From Anaerolineales bacterium (GTDB lineage Bacteria > Chloroflexota > Anaerolineae > Anaerolineales > UBA11579): a DNA stretch of 52,606 nucleotides. Made by a program: the position numbers and the translations under genes. A model generated the notes under the pieces. That model had not been told where the DNA came from and did no database searches. It saw only the letters and a program-made list of their open reading frames with translations. The stretch's first letter is position 1. Each line of letters starts with the position of its first letter. The stretch spans positions 1-52,606 of the forward strand of contig JAFGDK010000008.1 in NCBI GenBank assembly GCA_016932165.1. Reading direction: 5' to 3'. Of the stretch, positions 8,834 through 17,768 are shown in pieces.

Positions 8834-10051
8834 ATGGATTTTCGTACCATCATCCACCTGGACCTAGACGCCTTCTACTGTGCCGTGGAAGAACTTCAAA
8901 ACTCCTCGCTGCACGGCAAACCATTTGCGGTCGGAGGCAGGCCAGAAGGGCGCGGTGTGGTTTCGTCCTGCTCTTATGCCGCCCGGAGGCTGGGTATCCG
9001 CTCGGCGATGCCCATGGCCCGCGCCGTCCAGATCTGCCCAAATCTGATCATCCTGCGCGGCAATCACCGAGAATACGGCCAAAAATCCCGCCAGGTGATG
9101 GAGATCCTCCGTCAGACCACAGACTTGGTTGAACAAATATCGATTGACGAAGCCTTTCTGGATGTTAGCGAGATTTCCGGTAATAAGGTTGCTCTCGCCA
9201 GATCTTTACAATCCAGGATTAAATCAGAGACCAATCTGCCCTGCTCCCTCGGGATTGCCACTAATAAACTGGTTGCCAAGATCGCCACAGATGTCGGAAA
9301 GTCCTCGATACAAACCGATACCTTCCCCAATGCCATTCAGGAAGTGCCAGTTGGTCAGGAGGCAGCATTCCTCGCCCCTCTCCCGCTCGAGACGCTCTGG
9401 GGGATCGGACCTAAAACAGCAGAAACCCTTCACCGCATGGGGATGCAGAACATCGGCGATCTTGCCCTATGGCCGGTTACAGACCTGACCAAACGTCTCG
9501 GCAAGCTTGGTTTTGACCTGCATGCCCGCGCCAATGGAATTGACCACAATCCTGTCACCACCCACCGTGATCCAAAATCTATCAGCCAGGAAGTCACCTT
9601 TGGAAAAGACACCAACCACCAGCACATACTCAACCGCACACTCCAGCATCAGGCGCTGCAGGTCTCCACTGGCCTGAAAAGGGCCGGTTTCGTCGGGACT
9701 ACCGTTAAGCTCAAACTTCGCTGGGCAGACTTCACCACCATCACCCGGCAGATTACGCTCCCAGAACCAGTTGATAATGAGCGGACAATTCTAGAATATG
9801 CCCAAAAACTTCTCAAACAAAACTGGAACGGAAAAACCCTCATTCGCCTCATCGGTATCGGAGTCAGCGGCTTACAGCGCCCCAGCCAGCAGCTGAGCCT
9901 TTGGGATAAGGTGGATTACACCCGGATGGCCCAACTTGAGGCTGCCCTCCACCAGGTGCGCTCCCGTTACGGACAGGATGTCATCCAGCGGGGTGCTCAG
10001 TCCCCCAATCAGCACGGTTTACCCCCAGATGAAGAGGAATTATCTCAATGA
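8834..10051 (+). CDS. dinB: DNA polymerase IV (Y-family translesion polymerase)
   Basis: The protein has 405 residues, about the family's usual size plus a short tail. Catalytic metal ligands are in place: Asp10 (HLDLDAFYCAVE) and Asp105/Glu106 (SIDEAFLD). The helix-hairpin-helix region (LETLWGIGPKTAETL) and the little-finger domain follow. It copies past damaged template bases with low fidelity. No Shine-Dalgarno precedes the ATG, and TATAAT at 8822-8827 is only 7 bases away, so the message may be leaderless. Its stop overlaps the start of the next gene by 4 bases (ATGA), so the two are translationally coupled. The C-terminus ends before any clear beta-clamp motif beyond QLSLWDK, which may be a clamp-binding peptide. 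Confidence 0.96.
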   Translation: MDFRTIIHLDLDAFYCAVEELQNSSLHGKPFAVGGRPEGRGVVSSCSYAARRLGIRSAMPMARAVQICPNLIILRGNHREYGQKSRQVMEILRQTTDLVEQISIDEAFLDVSEISGNKVALARSLQSRIKSETNLPCSLGIATNKLVAKIATDVGKSSIQTDTFPNAIQEVPVGQEAAFLAPLPLETLWGIGPKTAETLHRMGMQNIGDLALWPVTDLTKRLGKLGFDLHARANGIDHNPVTTHRDPKSISQEVTFGKDTNHQHILNRTLQHQALQVSTGLKRAGFVGTTVKLKLRWADFTTITRQITLPEPVDNERTILEYAQKLLKQNWNGKTLIRLIGIGVSGLQRPSQQLSLWDKVDYTRMAQLEAALHQVRSRYGQDVIQRGAQSPNQHGLPPDEEELSQ

Positions 10052-10755
10052 CAGACGAACCCATCCGGCCTGACGATCTCCGCACCGGCATCGGCACGCT
10101 TCAAGAAAATTCACTCCATGCCGAGATCATCGCCCACCTGGCTCAACCCGGGGACATCCTGGAAGCTGAAATCAACCGCTACCGGATAGACATCCTGCAT
10201 GGAGATCAGATCATTGAGGTACAAACCCGGGGTTTGGGAAAACTCAGGAAAAAAGTGGCCGCATTAACTGATACCTATCAGGTCAGCATTATCTATCCCA
10301 TCTACAGAGATAAATTTATCCACAAAATTGACGACCAAGGCAAAACCATCAGCCGCAGAAGATCACCTAAAAAAGGGCAGTTGGTGGATGTATTTAACGA
10401 GTTGGTCAACGCTCCTGATTTGATTTCACATCAGAATGTTTCACTGTCCGTGATGATGATCGAGGGCGAGGAATACTGGCAGGATGACGGCCAGGGAAGT
10501 TGGCGTCGCAAAAATTGGAGCATCGTCGATCGCAGGCTGCTTGCCATTCTCCACCTGTACCATTTCTCCCAGCCGATCAACCTGCTTGAAATCCTGCCCG
10601 ATGCACTTCCCCCACAATTTACCAACAACCAGTTGGCAAAAATCCTCCGGATTACTCCCCGTCTGGCTGGTAAAATTACTTACACCCTCCGCAAAGCCGA
10701 TCTAATCCGGATTACCGGCAAGGAAGGCCGGGCAAATCGATTTGAAATCATCTAA
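10048..10755 (+). CDS. Nuclease-like (PD-(D/E)XK-like) protein with winged helix, coupled to dinB
   Basis: The protein has 235 residues. The N-terminal third resembles a restriction-endonuclease-like core: helix Glu26 (HAEIIAHL), Asp48 (YRIDIL), then Glu57-Val-Gln59 (IIEVQTR) and Lys65. The last 80 residues look like a winged helix (NNQLAKILRITPRLAGKITYTLRKADLI). The fold call is inference from motif spacing; the family is conserved in appearance but I cannot name its function. The start overlaps the dinB stop by 4 bases, implying a shared dose and perhaps a shared role in damage processing. It ends 12 bases before the isomerase gene. It could instead be a DNA-binding protein with an inactive nuclease core. 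Confidence 0.75.
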   Translation: MTDEPIRPDDLRTGIGTLQENSLHAEIIAHLAQPGDILEAEINRYRIDILHGDQIIEVQTRGLGKLRKKVAALTDTYQVSIIYPIYRDKFIHKIDDQGKTISRRRSPKKGQLVDVFNELVNAPDLISHQNVSLSVMMIEGEEYWQDDGQGSWRRKNWSIVDRRLLAILHLYHFSQPINLLEILPDALPPQFTNNQLAKILRITPRLAGKITYTLRKADLIRITGKEGRANRFEII

Positions 10756-10767
10756 GGAATAAAATAT

Positions 10768-12426
10768 ATGCAGCTAAACCAATACTTATCATTCTTCCCT
10801 TCTGGCTTGCAGGACAATCTGGACTCTGCCCTCCAAAACATTGAGAAAAACCAGGTGCTGCCCCGCCTGTGGCGCCACGACCACACCCTTTGGGCGCCTT
10901 CCCCAGATCAAATCTCCAACCGCCTGGATTGGCTTGAACTTCCCTCTATTATGTCGGCAGAACTAGATAGCCTGACCAACTTTGCTCAGGAATTGCCAGG
11001 ACTAGGTTTTTCATCTATGGTCCTGCTGGGTATGGGTGGCTCCAGTCTCGCACCGGAGGTATTCAAAAAGGTATTCGGTCCACAGCCAGGCTTTCTCGAC
11101 CTGCTGGTTATCGACACCACCGACCCAGTGGCTATCCGCAAAGTGAGTGATTCGCTTGACCTGACCAAATCCCTTTTCATCGTTGCCACCAAATCAGGCG
11201 GCACCGTCGAGACCTTATCGTTATTCAAATATTTTTATCATCTTCTCGATGCTGACCCGGCCATTTCTAAAGTCGGCTCGCATTTTATCGCCATTACCGA
11301 TCCGGGTTCTAAATTAGAACAACTCGCTGCTGAATTTAACTTCCGGAAAATTTTCCTCAACAACCCCAATCTCGGCGGGCGCTACTCTGCCTTATCCCAT
11401 TTTGGACTTGTCCCAGCCGCCAGCCTTGGACTCGATCTGTCTAAAATCCTCAAGGAGGCAACATCAGCCAGCGGCCAAAACAGCCCTCTTACACCACCTG
11501 CCCAATCCCCCGCCGCTCAACTCGGCGCCTTGATTGCCGCAGGTTTTATCGCCGGCAGGGATAAACTCACCTTTATCTCCAACCCAGAAATCGCCAGTTT
11601 TTCAGATTGGATCGAACAACTGATTGCTGAGAGTACCGGGAAATCAGGCAAGGGTATCCTTCCGGTAGTGGGCGAACCAATCCCCTCTGACCTATCCCTC
11701 TACGGAGACGACCGCATCTTTGTACTTCAACAATTGGGCCATTCAGCCACAATCTCAACCTTGGCAGTCAGGCTTAAACAAGCCGGATTCCCTGTTATCG
11801 AATCTCAAATCCAGGATCCCCACCAGCTGGGAAATTTAATCCTCACCTGGCAAATTGCCACAGCAATCGCAGGCCATTTGATCGGAATCCAGCCGTTCGA
11901 CCAGCCGGATGTCGAATCCGCCAAAATAGCCGCCCGGCAATCCGTTCAGACCTATCATGAAACCGGGATGCTCCCTGAGTGCGTGGTTGAGAAGGCTTCA
12001 GCCAAGAAAATTGATCAATTCCTAATAGGTGTTGAAAACTCTGATTACATCGCACTTCAGGCTTATCTGCCGCCCTTTCCAGAAATCGAAGCGGTTTTTC
12101 GCCAGATCCAGGCCAAACTGCGTGATAAACATAAACTCGCCGTTACCTTCGGATTCGGGCCGCGTTTCCTTCATTCCACCGGCCAGCTTCATAAAGGCGA
12201 TCGAGGGAATGGATATTTCATCCAGTTCATCACCCCGCCGCCCTCCGATCTGGCAATCCCTGACCAGGCCGGCAGGCCTGAATCCAAGATTACCTTTGGC
12301 ACCCTCAAACAAGCCCAAGCCCTCGGCGACGGCGCCGCATTGGAAGCTCAAGGCAGAAAATTGCTTGTCATCAATCTGGATGATCCAGTGCTCAACTCCC
12401 TGACTGAACTGAAGGAATCTCTGTGA
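10768..12426 (+). CDS. pgi: Glucose-6-phosphate isomerase
   Basis: The protein has 552 residues and two SIS-type sugar isomerase domains. Recognisable parts are the phosphate-binding loop TKSGGTVETLS, VLLGMGGSSLAPEV, GGRYSALSHFG and, near the C-terminus, FGFGPRFLHSTGQLHKG. It interconverts glucose-6-phosphate and fructose-6-phosphate. It most resembles the isomerase half of the transaldolase-isomerase fusions found in several phyla, here standing alone; no transaldolase is in the window. Its stop overlaps the next start (GTGA), making pgi-rpiA-pgl a tightly coupled sugar-phosphate operon. Confidence 0.93.
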   Translation: MQLNQYLSFFPSGLQDNLDSALQNIEKNQVLPRLWRHDHTLWAPSPDQISNRLDWLELPSIMSAELDSLTNFAQELPGLGFSSMVLLGMGGSSLAPEVFKKVFGPQPGFLDLLVIDTTDPVAIRKVSDSLDLTKSLFIVATKSGGTVETLSLFKYFYHLLDADPAISKVGSHFIAITDPGSKLEQLAAEFNFRKIFLNNPNLGGRYSALSHFGLVPAASLGLDLSKILKEATSASGQNSPLTPPAQSPAAQLGALIAAGFIAGRDKLTFISNPEIASFSDWIEQLIAESTGKSGKGILPVVGEPIPSDLSLYGDDRIFVLQQLGHSATISTLAVRLKQAGFPVIESQIQDPHQLGNLILTWQIATAIAGHLIGIQPFDQPDVESAKIAARQSVQTYHETGMLPECVVEKASAKKIDQFLIGVENSDYIALQAYLPPFPEIEAVFRQIQAKLRDKHKLAVTFGFGPRFLHSTGQLHKGDRGNGYFIQFITPPPSDLAIPDQAGRPESKITFGTLKQAQALGDGAALEAQGRKLLVINLDDPVLNSLTELKESL

Positions 12427-13136
12427 AACCAGTCGATACCAGTCTGTTAAAAAAGCAAGCTGCCGAATACGCTGTCACTCAATTCGTGCAATCAGGCATG
12501 CTCGTCGGCCTCGGGTTCGGTAGCACCGCTGTCCATGCCGTCCGCAAGATCGCTGACCTCCTCCAAACAGGTGGATTGAAAAACATTTCAGCAATTGCCT
12601 GCGCCAAATATACCGAAGACTATGCCCGTCAATTGGGTATTCCTCTGATAGAATTTGCGCCCGATACCGAGATCGATATCACTATCGACGGCGCTGATGA
12701 GGTTGATCCCAATTTCAACCTGATCAAAGGCGGCGGCGGGGCGCTGACCCGCGAAAAGATCGTAGCCGCCGCCAGCCGGCGTGAAGTCATCGTGGTAGAT
12801 GAAAACAAACTGTCAGAAAGGCTGGGGACAAATTGGCCGGTTCCGATCGAAGTTATCCCCTTCGGCTGGCAGACCCAGATCAGATTTCTGCGCAACCTTG
12901 GTGCCGATCCGGTACTGCGTGTCGACCAGGATGGTCAGCCGGTCATTACCGATCAGCATAATTACATCCTCGACGCCAATTTCGGGCAGATCACAAACCC
13001 GGAATTTCTGGCAGATAGAATCAAAGCGCATCCGGGGATCGTGGAACACGGGTTATTCATCGGTCTTGCCACCGATATCGTAATTGCATCACCCAGCGGC
13101 ATCAACCACCTGCAAAAGGAGACCAAACTGGAATGA
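12423..13136 (+). CDS. rpiA: Ribose-5-phosphate isomerase A
   Basis: The protein has 237 residues, full family length. Signature motifs are GFGSTAVHAV, IDGADEVDPNFNLIKGGGGAL and the catalytic Glu region LTREKIVAAAS. It interconverts ribose-5-phosphate and ribulose-5-phosphate in the non-oxidative pentose phosphate pathway. The start codon is GTG, overlapping the pgi stop by 4 bases. Its own stop overlaps the pgl start by 4 bases. Both overlaps argue for translational coupling and co-regulation. Confidence 0.97.
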   Translation: MKPVDTSLLKKQAAEYAVTQFVQSGMLVGLGFGSTAVHAVRKIADLLQTGGLKNISAIACAKYTEDYARQLGIPLIEFAPDTEIDITIDGADEVDPNFNLIKGGGGALTREKIVAAASRREVIVVDENKLSERLGTNWPVPIEVIPFGWQTQIRFLRNLGADPVLRVDQDGQPVITDQHNYILDANFGQITNPEFLADRIKAHPGIVEHGLFIGLATDIVIASPSGINHLQKETKLE

Positions 13137-13861
13137 GCACTCCCAGAATCCTTACCGTCCCAACCCCAATCAAGTGGGCACAAACGGCTGCTGATTTGAT
13201 CATAGAACAAGCCCGTCTTGCTTTTCAGGCACGTAGCTCATGGTCATTTGTCTTATCTGGGGGCAGTACCCCAAAACCGGTTTACCTCGCCCTGGCAGCA
13301 CGAAAAGAACAAATCGACTGGGCCAAAACTTATATATTCTGGGGAGACGAACGCTGTGTACCACCTGATGACCCTGACAGCAACTACCGCACAGCACGAG
13401 AAGCCTTCCTGGATCAAATTCCGATCCCAGCCCAAAACATCTTCCGTATCCTCGGAGAGATCAGCCCGCAGGCTGCTGCTCAGGACTATCAAGGCACCCT
13501 CGATGCACACTTCTATAAAACAGAACGACGCTTTGATACCCTGTTGCTCGGTCTCGGAGAGGACGGACACACAGCCTCACTCTTCCCCGGCACACCCGCA
13601 TTGGCAGAAAATAAAAAATTGGTCGTCCCCAACACGAACCCCCACAACAACACCGACCGGGTCACCCTCACCTACCCAGCGATTAATTCTGCCCGGTCGA
13701 TCATCTTCCTCGTCAGTGGGGAAAACAAAGCCGCGATCGTCGCTGATGTGATCCAGAACCCAACCTCGCCGCCAGATTATCCCGCCAAGAAGGTAACTGG
13801 CACCGATTCAGCCCCTATCTGGGTGCTTGACCAGGCGGCAGCTTCCAGGCTCAATACCTAA
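13133..13861 (+). CDS. pgl: 6-phosphogluconolactonase
   Basis: The protein has 242 residues of the DevB/SOL type. Family motifs are LSGGSTPKPVYLAL, WGDERCVPPDDPDSNY and LGLGEDGHTASLFPG. It hydrolyses 6-phosphogluconolactone to 6-phosphogluconate in the oxidative branch. The ATG overlaps the rpiA stop. No glucose-6-phosphate dehydrogenase is in the window, so the pathway must be completed elsewhere. No plus-strand terminator was seen after it. Confidence 0.96.
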   Translation: MSTPRILTVPTPIKWAQTAADLIIEQARLAFQARSSWSFVLSGGSTPKPVYLALAARKEQIDWAKTYIFWGDERCVPPDDPDSNYRTAREAFLDQIPIPAQNIFRILGEISPQAAAQDYQGTLDAHFYKTERRFDTLLLGLGEDGHTASLFPGTPALAENKKLVVPNTNPHNNTDRVTLTYPAINSARSIIFLVSGENKAAIVADVIQNPTSPPDYPAKKVTGTDSAPIWVLDQAAASRLNT

Positions 13862-13927
13862 TGCGCAGGCTCAACATTCCATCTGTACCAGGAAGATTGG
13901 GCTGGTTCTTATCTGCGCGGAGTGTAT

Positions 13928-13951
13928 CAAAAAAGCCGGCTTTCGCCAGCT
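13928..13951 (-). terminator. Rho-independent terminator of the hflX operon
   Basis: On the minus strand the sequence reads AGCTGGC-GAAA-GCCGGCT followed by a run of T. The 7-bp stem has one G-T wobble and a stable GAAA tetraloop. It lies 24 bases after the small membrane protein stop. On the plus strand the stem has a C-A mismatch and no T run, so it works only for the minus strand. Confidence 0.85.
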
Positions 13952-13974
13952 CTTCACAATTGATATTATTTTCC

Positions 13975-14196
13975 TTATAAAGCCCGGGCTAAGATAAATC
14001 CCAGAATCGCCACAATCACCCCGAGATGTAAGAACAAATTCAGCCTGGTGATACCCGCACCCGGAAAGATCAGCTCCAACAGGAAATTCAGCAGCACCAA
14101 TCCTGCCGCAATCAGGGGTAAAAGCCCCTTTCGCTCGGCCAGGAATTCTGAGAGATCATCCAGCAGTCTTGAGAAAATATCTTCTACGTTTTTCAT
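13975..14196 (-). CDS. Small two-span membrane protein downstream of hflX
   Basis: The protein has 73 residues: an acidic amphipathic N-terminus (MKNVEDIFSRLLDDLSEFL) and two hydrophobic segments (LLPLIAAGLVLLNFLLELIF and LFLHLGVIVAILGFILARAL). No family is recognised. It starts 3 bases after the hflX stop and is followed by a strong terminator, so it is the last gene of the histidine kinase-hflX operon. The tight linkage suggests a real, co-expressed protein. Confidence 0.75.
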   Translation of the reverse strand: MKNVEDIFSRLLDDLSEFLAERKGLLPLIAAGLVLLNFLLELIFPGAGITRLNLFLHLGVIVAILGFILARAL

Positions 14197-14199
14197 CTC

Positions 14200-15543
14200 T
14201 CACTCCTCACCCGACTCAACGATTTCCGGGTGGTACTCATAATCTCTGAATTGTGCCAGCAGCCTTCCGGGGATTCGTCCCAAGATTCGGACACCATCAC
14301 GAGTATGTTCAATTTCTTCTACCTGACCCTGCTCATGGAAAAGAGCTGTCAATCCACCAGCCTGGTAAGGAAGCAAAACCTCAATTGCAGAAAATGATTC
14401 AAACAGTTTCTTGTGAACCATAGGCAATAATTTATCAATCCCCTCACCGGTTAGGGCCGAGACTGCCACGGTATCTGAGATATTCCCGATCGCATCCTGA
14501 GCAAACTCAGCGCTCTCCAGGCGGTCGATTTTGTTCAACACGGTAACGATGGGGATATGGTTTGCCTCGATCTCCTCCAGGGTCATCAATACCGACTCCG
14601 CCTGAGCCTTCGCGCTGGGGTGGGTGACGTCCACAACATGCAGCAACAGATCAGCCTCAGAAATCTCCTCAAGCGTGGCCCTGAATGCAGCAACCAGTGT
14701 GGTTGGTAGCTTCTGGATGAAACCCACCGTATCAGTGAACAATGCCATAGTCCCACCCGGTAGATCCACCCGGCGTGTGGTCGGATCTAGTGTGGCAAAC
14801 AGCTGGTCAGCAGCATACACGTCCGCACCAGATATCTGGTTCAACAATGTTGATTTCCCGGCATTGGTATAACCGACCAGGGCGATCACAGGAATCCGGG
14901 ATTTCTTCCTCCGTGCCCGGTGTCTACCTCGATGAGCACGCACCTTTTCCAGCTCGTCTTTGAGGAAATCGATTCGCCGGTGGATATCCCTCCGGTCAAC
15001 CTCCAACTGTTTTTCACCCGGGCCGCGCAACCCAACACCGCCGGCCCCAGACCGCCCCCCGCCTCCGCCAGCCTGCCGGGCCAGGTGAGTCCAGGCGCGC
15101 GTCAAACGCGGCAGCCGGTATTCATATTGAGCCAGTTCAACCTGAAGCGCGCCTTCATGTGTATGGGCATGCTGGGCAAAGATATCTAAGATCAATGCTG
15201 TGCGGTCTAATACTCGCACATCCGATTGGAAGACTTTTTCCAGTTCACGCTGGTGACGCGGATTAAGCTCATTATCAAAGATCACGATCTCAGCCTGGAA
15301 TTCATCGATCAACCCTTTAATCTCTTCCACCTTACCAGACCCAATATAGGTCTTGGGATTAGGCTGAGAAAGCTTCTGTTGCACCTCTCCCACCACATCC
15401 AATCCAGCCGTGTCTGCCAGCCTATACAACTCTGCAAGGGATTCTTCCAGCGGAAGGAGAATCTCATCTCCGCTGATTTCTACCCCCACCAGCATCGTAC
15501 GTTCTTTGGGCTGAGTGGTTGGGATTGTTTTCGCTTTGGTCAT
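14200..15543 (-). CDS. hflX: GTPase HflX
   Basis: The protein has 447 residues. The HflX N-terminal domain carries the family's Gly-rich linker (AGGGGGRSGAGGVGLRGPGEKQLEVDRR). The GTPase domain has G1 GYTNAGKS (224-231), DTVGFIQKLP and NKID. HflX binds the 50S ribosomal subunit and rescues stalled or heat-damaged ribosomes. Its start overlaps the upstream histidine kinase stop by 4 bases, an unusual pairing that suggests stress-dependent co-expression. The C-terminal domain (ALFHEQGQVEEIEHTRDGVRI) is intact. Confidence 0.97.
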   Translation of the reverse strand: MTKAKTIPTTQPKERTMLVGVEISGDEILLPLEESLAELYRLADTAGLDVVGEVQQKLSQPNPKTYIGSGKVEEIKGLIDEFQAEIVIFDNELNPRHQRELEKVFQSDVRVLDRTALILDIFAQHAHTHEGALQVELAQYEYRLPRLTRAWTHLARQAGGGGGRSGAGGVGLRGPGEKQLEVDRRDIHRRIDFLKDELEKVRAHRGRHRARRKKSRIPVIALVGYTNAGKSTLLNQISGADVYAADQLFATLDPTTRRVDLPGGTMALFTDTVGFIQKLPTTLVAAFRATLEEISEADLLLHVVDVTHPSAKAQAESVLMTLEEIEANHIPIVTVLNKIDRLESAEFAQDAIGNISDTVAVSALTGEGIDKLLPMVHKKLFESFSAIEVLLPYQAGGLTALFHEQGQVEEIEHTRDGVRILGRIPGRLLAQFRDYEYHPEIVESGEE

Positions 15544-16775
15544 CGTTGTCTCTGTGTCTTCCTAGTTAAGTCGCCAAACAACTTCGACATTTGTTCATCC
15601 GGGGGTTCTTTCCTCATTGGCAGCAGCAAATGAAAGGTCGCACCCGGCAACCTTTGCTCATCATACCCATCCGATTCCACCCAAATTGACCCACCATGTG
15701 CCTCTAAAATGCCTCTGGCAATCGGTAAACCGAGACCAGGACCACCGCCTTTAAAGTTGATTTTACTGCTGGAATGCAACTTAGCATCGCTTAGACCAAT
15801 GAATTTCTCAAATATCACCATCTGATTCTCTGGTGAAATTCCGATGCCGGTATCTTTGATCCTGATTTCAAGGAAACCAGACAGCAGCCGCCCATCAACG
15901 ATGATTTTTCCGCCGTTGGGGGTATATTTGATCGCATTGGTCAACACATTGCGGATCGCTTGCTGGATCCGTTCCGTATCCGCGATGATCATCTCCTTAA
16001 ATCCCTCAAAAGGCACAATTTCCAGGGTCTGGTATCGTTCGTTCAAGGATAGCTGAAGATCATTTTCCAGATTAGATAGAATCTGGCTTATCCAGGTAGG
16101 CTGGAAGCGGAGAGAAAGCATATCATTATCGATCATCGAGACATCAATCATATCATTGATCATCTCACTAAGGCGCGCCAAGCCCTTCTCGATTCCATCC
16201 AGCAACAGCTCGGCACTGCCACTCGTTGAGACCTTCCTCACCTCTTCACCCAGCATCGAAGAATATCCCTCTATCAGTGTCAGCGGCGTTTTCAATTCAT
16301 GGGCAGCCACTGCAATAAAATGAGACTTGCTCCGATCCAACCGGGAAAGCTCTGAGGTCACTTTTTCGAGACGAGCAGAGTAATACCCAATCCTCACCAG
16401 AGTCTCATGCCTGGCCACTTGCTCGTATGAAAAATACAAGATGGGTAGATATGCAGCCATCAACCGGTTCACCGAATCAGGCGAAAGCACTTCGTTGGCA
16501 ACCTCAAACAAACACTCAGCAATCAGGTTGAGCACCGGAGCCAGTGTAATTTCATCCGCGGTCATATCAGTCTCGGTGCGCGAAGCAGCCCAATCGATCA
16601 GGATCGGTTTTAACCAGCCGGGGTCGTCATCCTCAAGTGCTTTTACCAAGAGTTCATAGTAACGGTCCAGTTCACTCGCCAAAAACTCGCGCCCCAGAGA
16701 CTCCTTGCGCATCTCCTGCACAACCCGGGTTTTCCAGGGATCATAAATAATCTTCAAACTCTCAACAGGTTCCAT
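15540..16775 (-). CDS. Soluble sensor histidine kinase
   Basis: The protein has 411 residues from the ATG at 16775. The frame extends to a TTG at 16811, but neither start has a good ribosome site. The first 130 residues are a helical region without membrane spans, perhaps an RsbRD-like or globin-like sensor. HisKA follows with His159 in AAHELKTPLTL, then HATPase motifs NVLTNAIKYTPNGG, IKDTGIGI and GGPGLGLPIARG. It would autophosphorylate and pass phosphate to a response regulator, none of which is adjacent. It overlaps hflX by 4 bases. Confidence 0.9.
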   Translation of the reverse strand: MEPVESLKIIYDPWKTRVVQEMRKESLGREFLASELDRYYELLVKALEDDDPGWLKPILIDWAASRTETDMTADEITLAPVLNLIAECLFEVANEVLSPDSVNRLMAAYLPILYFSYEQVARHETLVRIGYYSARLEKVTSELSRLDRSKSHFIAVAAHELKTPLTLIEGYSSMLGEEVRKVSTSGSAELLLDGIEKGLARLSEMINDMIDVSMIDNDMLSLRFQPTWISQILSNLENDLQLSLNERYQTLEIVPFEGFKEMIIADTERIQQAIRNVLTNAIKYTPNGGKIIVDGRLLSGFLEIRIKDTGIGISPENQMVIFEKFIGLSDAKLHSSSKINFKGGGPGLGLPIARGILEAHGGSIWVESDGYDEQRLPGATFHLLLPMRKEPPDEQMSKLFGDLTRKTQRQR

Positions 16776-16939
16776 CCTAAATAGTTTACGATAGGTTCTA
16801 ATTTTTGCCAACTGCCGATCACATGCAAAAATCCCCCATTGTTCCCAGCTTCCTTAAATCCATGAAAATCTCCCCAAAAAACCAGACTTTAAAGATAAAA
16901 TACAGCTACAACCAACTAATAACTCGGAGGAATACAAGC

Positions 16940-17698
16940 ATGGCTGATGTAATTGATTATCAAATATTTGGCGATGACCTTCAGCTCGTTGAGATCGCTC
17001 TTGATCCGGCCGAAGGCGTCCGGGCAGAAGCTGGTACCATGACTTATATGGAAAACGGTATCGAAATGCAGACCACCACAGGTGGCGGCGTTTTCCAGGG
17101 ACTCAAGCGCGCGGTCACAGGCGAAAGCTTCTTCATTACCACCTTCCTCAACACCGGCGCCGCCAAATCCAGAGTAGCATTTGCTGCTCCCTACCCCGGA
17201 AAAGTTGTCACCTTAGACCTTGCTCAGGAAGGCGGACGCTTCATCTGCCAGAAAGATTCTTTCCTCTGTGCCGCCCAGGGCATCGAAGTAGAAATTTCAT
17301 TTACCAAGAAACTCGGCGCTGGTCTTTTCGGTGGTGAGGGTTTTATCTTGCAGCGGCTGGAAGGTGATGGACTGGCATTTGTGCATGCCGGCGGCACTGT
17401 GATCGAAAAGAACCTCGCTGCAGGAGAATCCCTGCGGGTGGATACCGGCTGTATTGTCGGCTTCTCCTCCACAGTAGACTACGATATAAAATTTGTGGGC
17501 GGCTTCCGCAACGCTCTCTTCGGTGGAGAAGGTTTGTTCGTCGCCAATCTAACCGGACCGGGTAAAGTTTTCCTTCAGAGTCTGCCCCTCTCCCGCCTGG
17601 CAGACCGGCTGAAGAAAGCCCTGACCATCAGCACAGGCGAGAAATCCGGGGCAGCCGGTGTCGGCGGTGATATTCTCGGCAAGATCATCAGTGGTTAG
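16940..17698 (+). CDS. AIM24 / TIGR00266 family protein
   Basis: The protein has 252 residues. It begins at the ATG at 16940, with GGAGG 9 bases before it; the frame extends further upstream without ribosome site support. It shows the repeated beta pattern of the family: AEAGTMTYMENGIEM, then two GLFGGEGF-like motifs (ALFGGEGLFV near the end). The proteins form a double-stranded beta-helix-like trimer. The biochemical role is unknown, with yeast AIM24 acting in mitochondrial inner membrane organisation. It is divergent from the histidine kinase operon and is followed by a strong hairpin before the phosphatase gene. Confidence 0.92.
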   Translation: MADVIDYQIFGDDLQLVEIALDPAEGVRAEAGTMTYMENGIEMQTTTGGGVFQGLKRAVTGESFFITTFLNTGAAKSRVAFAAPYPGKVVTLDLAQEGGRFICQKDSFLCAAQGIEVEISFTKKLGAGLFGGEGFILQRLEGDGLAFVHAGGTVIEKNLAAGESLRVDTGCIVGFSSTVDYDIKFVGGFRNALFGGEGLFVANLTGPGKVFLQSLPLSRLADRLKKALTISTGEKSGAAGVGGDILGKIISG

Positions 17699-17716
17699 TC
17701 GTTACTAAACAATTAT

Positions 17717-17746
17717 GGGGGTGTTGTTTCATCAATCAACACCCCC
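17717..17746 (+). terminator. Strong hairpin between AIM24 and phosphatase genes
   Basis: GGGGGTGTTG pairs perfectly with CAACACCCCC around a 10-base loop. It begins 18 bases after the AIM24 stop. No T run follows (AAATAATAAT), so it may slow transcription or protect the upstream message rather than terminate. It lies before the preferred phosphatase start at 17769. Confidence 0.5.
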
Positions 17747-17768
17747 AAATAATAATCGATCGAGCACC

